A stretch of 6,368 nt of DNA from Candidatus Poseidoniales archaeon (GTDB lineage Archaea; Thermoplasmatota; Poseidoniia; Poseidoniales; Thalassarchaeaceae): NCBI GenBank assembly GCA_028821815.1, contig JAPKEY010000088.1, positions 1 to 6,368 on the forward strand. Direction: 5' to 3'. The notes beneath the pieces were generated by a model. That model saw nothing but the letters and a program-made list of their open reading frames with translations, did no database searches and was not told where the DNA came from. Positions 1-3,744 of the stretch are shown here, in pieces. How positions within the stretch are numbered: position 1 is the stretch's first letter; each line of letters opens with the position of its first letter. The position numbers and the translations under genes are program-made.

Positions 1-81
1 GACTGATGATGAAGAAGTCGAAGAAGAGACTGATGATGAAGAAGTCGAAGAAGAGACTGATGATGAAGAAGTCGAAGAAGA
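1..81 (+). repeat. Three perfect 27-bp tandem direct repeats (coding minisatellite)
   Basis: Bases 1-27, 28-54 and 55-81 are identical to each other, and a decayed start of a fourth unit follows (GGTGATGAA). Each unit is nine codons, so changes in copy number keep the frame. The encoded nonapeptide is TDDEEVEEE. The array may continue upstream of the window. Perfect identity at synonymous positions implies recent expansion by slippage or unequal recombination, or an assembly effect, rather than long-term protein-level selection alone. Confidence 0.9.
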
Positions 82-232
82 GGGTGATGAAATGGATGCT
101 GCATTAGCGAAACTGACAGGGGCAAGTGCACCGGTGGAAAGCGATTCATCAGAGGCAAAGTCCTGTACAATTTGCAATGCTGAAGTTGCTGCGGGAATGT
201 CGCAGTGCCCGGTATGCTCGTTCACATTCTAG
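1..232 (+). CDS. 3' end of an acidic-repeat protein with C-terminal zinc knuckle (partial)
   Basis: This is the C-terminal 76 residues of a gene that begins before the window; the reading frame starts at base 2 and stops at TAG 230-232. The visible part opens with three identical copies of the nonapeptide TDDEEVEEE, then a short Ala/Ser-rich linker, then CxxC-x10-CxxC (visible residues C55, C58, C69, C72). That four-cysteine layout is typical of small structural zinc ribbons, which bind nucleic acid or protein partners. The acidic repeats are probably unstructured and could be a charged spacer between an unseen N-terminal domain and the zinc knuckle. The protein family cannot be named because the main domain lies outside the window. 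The gene is convergent with the next one and the two stop codons touch. That the frame is coding is well supported: it is open to the window edge, the repeats keep phase and the cysteine motif is intact. Function is unknown. Confidence 0.8.
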   Translation, partial: TDDEEVEEETDDEEVEEETDDEEVEEEGDEMDAALAKLTGASAPVESDSSEAKSCTICNAEVAAGMSQCPVCSFTF

Positions 233-1051
233 TCAATCGAAATCGAATAAATCATCAGGGATCTCGACATCGGTTCGGGATTCCTTGTCGGCAGAATCTT
301 TGCCCATTTCGCTCATATCAATTTGATGTTGTTCCAGATTACCCTCGAGCAGTTCTGTGATTTCTTCATTCGAGGATGCGGCCAAATCAGCAGCAGAAAT
401 CCCAGCCATGGCTTCAACAGAATCTGTCGCAAACGTGGCTGGTTCAATTGTCAATTCACGTCGCGATTCTATGGAGGGAAAATCATCTTTCAAATCACCT
501 GCTTCCAGCACATCTATTTCAGGTACAGGTGTGCCAATTACAGGAGAACATTCTCTAAGGAAATCATGCAATAACCTGCTCGAATTACCACCATGTACGA
601 AGGCGCTTCGAGCGCGTTCCCAAGATTCCTCCTTACGCCCCCTAACCCAAATTACCCGGCACAGACCGACGGTTGCAACGTCTGTCGGAGCACCGACGGA
701 CAAGGCACGAGCCCAGAGTGATTCAGCCAACCGATTTTTGTTGAGTGATGTGGCCGTCTCTGCAGCAGCGATTGCAGCATCAGCGCGATGTGGGTGGGCC
801 TTGATTACTGCCCGGTAAACTTTCAAGGCTTTTCGCTCACTCCCAATGCCACGCAACACCTTACCGTATCTCATTTTGAATTCAGGTTCCCTGCGCCACC
901 TCTTGCTAGCAGCACGGAGGATTGACTCAGCAAGAAATAGGTCCCCCTCAACCTCCGCGGCGTGCGCATCACGCAAGGCCTGCTCTGGAGAGTCCACGTG
1001 GTCGTATGCATGTTCACAAGTTGAAGTCTTCCCCTGTCTTGCATTATCCAC
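233..1051 (-). CDS. TPR-like helical-repeat protein with acidic C-terminal tail
   Basis: A 272-residue soluble protein with no signal peptide or membrane segment. Residues about 20-155 divide into four units of about 34 residues with Ala-rich paired helices and a TPR-like rhythm. Examples are the segment with AESILRAASKRW (41-52), the one ending KVYRAVIKAHP (77-87), and AESLWARALSVGAP (109-122). Such repeats form protein-binding scaffolds. Residues about 175-272 are low in complexity, acidic and probably disordered, ending in DDLFDFD; this tail could be a short linear binding motif. The start is GTG at 1049-1051, with an in-frame TGA two codons upstream of it. GTG at 995-997 (Val19) is a possible alternative. 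No Shine-Dalgarno sequence is seen, which would suit a leaderless transcript. The gene is divergent from the DUF106-cmk-cbf5 operon (22-bp gap) and convergent with the previous gene (no gap). The partner is unknown and no specific function can be assigned. Confidence 0.8.
   Translation of the reverse strand: MDNARQGKTSTCEHAYDHVDSPEQALRDAHAAEVEGDLFLAESILRAASKRWRREPEFKMRYGKVLRGIGSERKALKVYRAVIKAHPHRADAAIAAAETATSLNKNRLAESLWARALSVGAPTDVATVGLCRVIWVRGRKEESWERARSAFVHGGNSSRLLHDFLRECSPVIGTPVPEIDVLEAGDLKDDFPSIESRRELTIEPATFATDSVEAMAGISAADLAASSNEEITELLEGNLEQHQIDMSEMGKDSADKESRTDVEIPDDLFDFD
1044..1050 (+). promoter_or_regulatory. Possible TATA-like box for the DUF106-cmk-cbf5 operon
   Basis: The AT-containing heptamer TTATCCA is centred about 27 bp upstream of the ATG at 1074. 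That is the spacing expected of an archaeal TATA box if the first mRNA is leaderless or nearly so. It lies inside the first codons of the divergent TPR gene. The match to a TATA consensus is weak and no clear BRE is visible, so this is mainly a positional argument. Confidence 0.25.
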
Positions 1052-1057
1052 ACGTTT

Positions 1058-1074
1058 TCAACCCGAAGGGTTGA
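1058..1074. repeat. Perfect 7-bp inverted repeat between divergent starts (possible operator)
   Basis: TCAACCC-GAA-GGGTTGA is a perfect 7+7 palindrome with a 3-nt centre. It occupies most of the 22-bp gap between the divergent starts and includes the A of the DUF106 ATG at 1074. As DNA it could be a dimeric regulator site covering both transcription starts. As RNA it would form a hairpin only if the transcript starts upstream of it. No regulator is identified. Confidence 0.5.
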
Positions 1075-2015
1075 TGGCACGCCCTCAACGGCACAGTAGC
1101 GTGGCAGAAGATATTCCCGATCAACCCGAGATGCCTCTCGGCCAATTGTTCATGCCAATCATCCTACTAATTGGCATGTCATTCTTCCTCATGAGTGAGA
1201 GCCTGCGCCTATCAATGGCAAACCTAGCAGGAAGTGTGCTTGAACCCACCCTGCCGTTCCATGACCTCTATTTCGTTCCAACTGTGCTTATCGTAGGTTC
1301 CTCAATCATGTTCGTTAACACCGTGTTCAGATCTCTGTTCATGGATCCCATGATGCAAGCACATCTCAATCATCGCAACAAGCAGTTGCGGAAGTTGATG
1401 AATGAAGCACGCCTCTCTAGAGATCATGTACGGTTGGAGAAAATTCAGAAGATGCAAATGCATCTGATGCCTGAAACAACAAAATTGCAGATGGGTATGA
1501 TGAAACCTATGATGTTCACGATGATTTTCGTGATTGGTATTTTCAGTTGGATGTATGTGATGGTTGAAGCGTTTCGAGTTGATTATGTGAGTTTACCTTG
1601 GAATCCACAGTGGGGTTTCAATGGCAGAATTCTTCTCTTTCCCGCCTGGATTCTTGCCTACATCACCTTAAGTGCCCCCCTCGGGAGAATTCTCGATCGC
1701 CACATCAAATTATTTCGCTACCGCAGCCACCCTCTGGTTGTATCCGGGGAGAAATTGGAAGAGCCTCTGCTCGTCCTTCTCAAAGAAAAGAAAACAAAGA
1801 AACAAAGCAATCGAAGAACACAACGTAGCCAGCGGCGCCACCGTGGAGCCGCAGAGAATGTGGATGTTGGGAAGGATGTTGAGAAAACGCCCACTCAGGG
1901 CTTTGGCCGAATTTTGGAGGGTGTGACCTGTCGCTCCTGTGGGGGAGATGATGTCAGCCGCACAGACTCTGGACGTAATCGATGCCCGGTTTGCCTCGAT
2001 GAATGGAGGCGATGA
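1074..2015 (+). CDS. EMC3/TMCO1-like (DUF106) membrane protein insertase with basic tail and zinc ribbon
   Basis: A 313-residue membrane protein of the archaeal DUF106 family. This family belongs to the Oxa1/YidC/EMC3/TMCO1 superfamily, which inserts membrane proteins co-translationally. Predicted membrane segments lie near residues 24-40, 66-88, 144-165 and 185-206. The charged coiled-coil stretch 95-135 sits between segments 2 and 3, and a Met-rich lead-in ends in KPMMFTMIFVIGIFSWM, the usual landmark of this family. The conserved LPW...GF.G...FPAWILAYITLSAPL...I block spans about 174-205. After about residue 225 comes a very basic linker (237-257) and then CxxC-x14-CxxC (C286, C289, C304, C307), a zinc ribbon that I do not regard as part of the family core. 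The start is ATG 1074. The frame is open upstream, but that part overlaps the TPR gene antisense and does not read as protein-like. This is the first gene of the operon with cmk and cbf5. Confidence 0.88.
   Translation: MARPQRHSSVAEDIPDQPEMPLGQLFMPIILLIGMSFFLMSESLRLSMANLAGSVLEPTLPFHDLYFVPTVLIVGSSIMFVNTVFRSLFMDPMMQAHLNHRNKQLRKLMNEARLSRDHVRLEKIQKMQMHLMPETTKLQMGMMKPMMFTMIFVIGIFSWMYVMVEAFRVDYVSLPWNPQWGFNGRILLFPAWILAYITLSAPLGRILDRHIKLFRYRSHPLVVSGEKLEEPLLVLLKEKKTKKQSNRRTQRSQRRHRGAAENVDVGKDVEKTPTQGFGRILEGVTCRSCGGDDVSRTDSGRNRCPVCLDEWRR
2005..2009 (+). promoter_or_regulatory. Shine-Dalgarno GGAGG that fixes the GTG start of cmk
   Basis: GGAGG lies inside the last codons of the DUF106 gene, seven bases upstream of GTG 2017-2019. 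An ATG further upstream in the cmk frame (1999) lies ahead of this GGAGG and has no such motif itself. The spacing therefore supports GTG 2017 as the true start and indicates translational coupling with the upstream gene. Confidence 0.75.
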
Positions 2016-2016
2016 A

Positions 2017-2559
2017 GTGAGTGCAAAAGTGACCATTAGTGGCCACCCTGGTTCTGGAACCAGCACGCTTGTTAATGGAATTTGTAAAACTCTTAACTGG
2101 CAGAAACTCAACGGGGGGCAAGTATTCCGTAACATGGCAGAAGAACGTGGCCTATCCCTTGAGGAATTTTCCCTATGCTGTATGGACGATGATTCTGTCG
2201 ACCAATCACTGGACCGACTGCTAGTTGAAACCATGGTGTCAGATGATAGTCCCGAAATTGTCGAGAGTCGATTGGCTGGTTGGTGGGCTTACAAGAACAA
2301 ACTACACTGCCCCCGAGTTTGGATCGATGTTAGCGAACGTGTTCGCGCCGGGCGGGTTGTCAACCGCGAAGGGGGATCGATTGATGAACAATTGAATCTA
2401 ATTCGTGAGAGAATGGAATATGATGGGGGTCGCTATACCCAGTTTTATGATATTGACATTAACTCACATGAACCCTACACATGTGTCATCGACTCTGATG
2501 CGATGGCTGTCGAAGATGTTCTAATTCGCGTACTACAACATTTGGAGGAGTTCAATTGA
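2017..2559 (+). CDS. cmk: Cytidylate kinase, archaeal type
   Basis: Cytoplasmic nucleoside-monophosphate kinase, transferring phosphate from ATP to CMP or dCMP to give CDP or dCDP in pyrimidine nucleotide and tRNA-CCA/lipid precursor supply. With the GTG start it has 180 residues, close to the usual archaeal length. The P-loop SGHPGSGTST lies at 8-17. The archaeal signature GGQVFRNMAEERGLSLEEF (33-51) corresponds to the family's GDIFR.MA.ERG.SLEEF. ESRLAGWW (83-90) is the CMP-binding and core strand. VWIDVSERVRAGRVVNREG (101-119) is the Arg-rich lid, and the RY..FYDIDI element (139-148) is typical of archaeal members. The gene begins one base after the DUF106 stop and its TGA overlaps the TTG start of cbf5, so it is the middle gene of a translationally coupled operon. 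An alternative start is ATG 1999, which would add six residues. All key motifs are present. Confidence 0.93.
   Translation: MSAKVTISGHPGSGTSTLVNGICKTLNWQKLNGGQVFRNMAEERGLSLEEFSLCCMDDDSVDQSLDRLLVETMVSDDSPEIVESRLAGWWAYKNKLHCPRVWIDVSERVRAGRVVNREGGSIDEQLNLIRERMEYDGGRYTQFYDIDINSHEPYTCVIDSDAMAVEDVLIRVLQHLEEFN
2544..2550 (+). promoter_or_regulatory. Shine-Dalgarno GGAGGAG for the TTG start of cbf5
   Basis: GGAGGAG lies within the last codons of cmk, five bases upstream of TTG 2556-2558. The TTG overlaps the cmk stop as TTGA. The strong site probably compensates for the weak start codon, and the overlap points to coupled re-initiation. No in-frame ATG lies nearby until Met31, which would delete the conserved N-terminal motif. 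Confidence 0.75.
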
Positions 2560-3524
2560 TTTTACTAGATACTGATGCAAAAACGTCGCCAGCTCACGGT
2601 TGCAACCCTTTCGAACGAACCATAGAGGAGTTGCTGGAAGCGGGGATGATTGTGATTGACAAACCAGCCGGGCCCAATAGCCATCAGGTTTCGGCATGGG
2701 CTAGAGATATCATCGGAGTTGAAAAACTCGGTCACGGTGGTACATTAGACCCATTTGCAACTGGTGTGCTTGTCCTTCTCGCGGGCCGTACGATGCGTCT
2801 GACGAAGAAAGTTCTCAGCCATGACAAGACTTACGTTGGCATATTGCGGGGTTCTCGTAACTTTGATGCAGATGCGCTTGGCCGTGCAATAGCACAATTA
2901 TCAGGGCAAGTATACAATGTCCCACCTGAAATTTCCGCAGTGAAGATTCAAGTTCGGAGTCGCCGACTGAAATCTCGCCTAATCGATGTCGATGGGCGAG
3001 ATGCTGCGGTCGAGATTATCTGTGAAGCTGGAACATACATCCGTACATTGGCTCGCGATTTGGGGTTGCTCCTTGGCCACCCTGTCGAATTGAAAGAACT
3101 CAGGCGGACACAATCCGGTAAATTCACGGAACCACAGTCAATATCACTTCAAGATTTGAAGGATGCTTTTTGGCTTTGGCGGGAAAAGGGGGAAGAAGTT
3201 GCACTGCGCAGGATTCTTTCACCTATTGAATCACTGGTAAGTGAACTTCCAGAGGTTATCATCAAGGATGGTGCCGCGGGTGCTATTGCGCACGGTGCAC
3301 CCTTGATGCGACCAGGTATAGTATCCATCGCCAATCATTTGGAACGCGGTGACATGGTGCGGTTGATGACAATGAAAGGTGAATTAGTGGCTTTGGCATC
3401 TATGCTAACACGATCGGAAATGGTTGCTGAAATGAATGAAGGTGAGATAGCACGCCCAGATTCAGTCTTCCTACCACCCGAGCTATACCCTCGCGCATGG
3501 AAAAAGAAATCTTCTTCCGATTGA
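2556..3524 (+). CDS. cbf5: Cbf5-type RNA pseudouridine synthase (TruB family, PUA domain)
   Basis: Converts uridine to pseudouridine in rRNA as the catalytic subunit of H/ACA RNPs (with Nop10, Gar1, L7Ae); archaeal Cbf5 can also make tRNA Psi55. The protein has 322 residues, near the usual archaeal length. The N-terminal G..PFERTIEELLEAG segment (15-30) matches the archaeal Cbf5 lead-in and supports the TTG start. The catalytic domain has VIDKPAGPNSHQV (33-45) and GHGGTLDPFATGVL (59-72) with presumed nucleophile Asp65. It continues with KTYV (91-94), VPPEISAVK (122-130), EAGTYIRTLARDLG (157-170) and ELRRTQSGKF (181-190). The PUA domain spans about 232-310 (IIKDGAAGAIAHGAPLM) and ends with the LYPRAW element. 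Last gene of the operon. Compared with the Cbf5 I recall, the segment after KTYV (residues 95-107) and the VPP in place of RPP are somewhat divergent. Bacterial TruB is less likely because of the N-terminal extension, PUA type and context. Confidence 0.92.
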   Translation: MILLDTDAKTSPAHGCNPFERTIEELLEAGMIVIDKPAGPNSHQVSAWARDIIGVEKLGHGGTLDPFATGVLVLLAGRTMRLTKKVLSHDKTYVGILRGSRNFDADALGRAIAQLSGQVYNVPPEISAVKIQVRSRRLKSRLIDVDGRDAAVEIICEAGTYIRTLARDLGLLLGHPVELKELRRTQSGKFTEPQSISLQDLKDAFWLWREKGEEVALRRILSPIESLVSELPEVIIKDGAAGAIAHGAPLMRPGIVSIANHLERGDMVRLMTMKGELVALASMLTRSEMVAEMNEGEIARPDSVFLPPELYPRAWKKKSSSD

Positions 3525-3537
3525 TTCTACAGAACGA

Positions 3538-3648
3538 TCATGCCTGTTCAAATTCCTCAAAAATCCACGTCTCTGTTTCGAGCCGAATCTTTAGTTTCGC
3601 CATGTGTTTCCACCCCTGTACCCACCCCCTGATTGGAGCACCAATCAT
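3538..3648 (-). CDS. Possible 36-residue small protein
   Basis: A minus-strand frame from ATG (3646-3648) to TGA (3538-3540) encodes 36 residues. It starts MIGAPIRGWVQGWKHMAKLK and ends in an acidic stretch with TWIFEEFEQA. The frame remains open for nine further codons upstream of the ATG, back to a TAG. The composition is protein-like: a basic, Trp-containing N-half (three Trp in all) and an acidic C-half, with few of the stray Cys/Ser/Arg runs typical of shadow frames. It lies 96 bp downstream of the large surface-protein gene on the same strand and is convergent with cbf5. A TATA-like GGTTATAC (3680-3687, minus strand) lies 32 bp or more upstream of the ATG. There is no Shine-Dalgarno sequence. 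No known family is recognised. It could be a true small gene, the C-terminal remnant of a decayed gene, or chance. Short length keeps confidence low. Confidence 0.33.
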   Translation of the reverse strand: MIGAPIRGWVQGWKHMAKLKIRLETETWIFEEFEQA

Positions 3649-3660
3649 TGTGGGAACAAT
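3630..3660. repeat. Two adjacent short hairpins in the intergenic region
   Basis: TGATTGG-AGCA-CCAATCA (3630-3647) is a perfect 7-bp stem with a 4-nt loop. Next to it, ATTGT-GGGA-ACAAT (3647-3660) is a 5-bp stem with a 4-nt loop, sharing one base with the first. Neither is followed by a T-tract, so they are not obvious terminators. The first covers the initial codons of the possible 36-residue minus-strand gene. Confidence 0.5.
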
Positions 3661-3713
3661 CCGTAGAAGCGACTACCCCGTATAACCATTCAGGGGAAAT
3701 ATCGCATTATCCG

Positions 3714-3731
3714 CCCATATGGGGTTTTTTT
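3714..3731 (+). terminator. Likely terminator of the DUF106-cmk-cbf5 operon
   Basis: The palindrome CCCATATGGG (3714-3723) is followed one base later by seven T residues (3725-3731) on the plus strand. Archaeal RNA polymerase terminates at U-tracts, with or without a hairpin, so this is the best stop signal downstream of cbf5. It implies a 3' untranslated region of about 200 nt that would run antisense to the possible small gene at 3538-3648. It lies 14 bp before the end of the convergent surface-protein gene. Confidence 0.5.
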
Positions 3732-3744
3732 AGAGGGTGAACCA

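Noticed and set aside
1..81. CRISPR array
   Set aside because: The 27-bp units are directly adjacent with no spacers and read in phase as protein.
323..818. Plus-strand open frames opposite the TPR gene
   Set aside because: Low-complexity Ser/Gln/Arg-rich translations fully antisense to a well-formed coding region.
846..1073. Upstream extension of the DUF106 reading frame by 76 codons
   Set aside because: The extension is antisense to the start of the TPR gene, has a shadow-like composition rich in Arg, Ser and Cys, and does not match the family; ATG 1074 gives a normal N-terminus.
1999..2016. ATG 1999 as the start of cmk
   Set aside because: It lies upstream of the GGAGG motif, adds six residues not expected before the P-loop strand, and overlaps the DUF106 end; GTG 2017 has ideal spacing.
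1710..2234. 174-codon minus-strand frame across the DUF106-cmk junction
   Set aside because: Ser/Thr/Leu-rich antisense shadow of two recognised genes, with no motif or initiation signal.
3601..3660. H/ACA guide RNA next to cbf5
   Set aside because: An ACA triplet follows short hairpins, but no long stem with an internal pocket or kink-turn can be drawn, so the resemblance is too loose.
3497..3685. 62-codon plus-strand frame overlapping the cbf5 end
   Set aside because: Starts inside cbf5, has no Shine-Dalgarno sequence and a stray Cys/His/Ser composition; the minus strand of the same interval reads more like protein.
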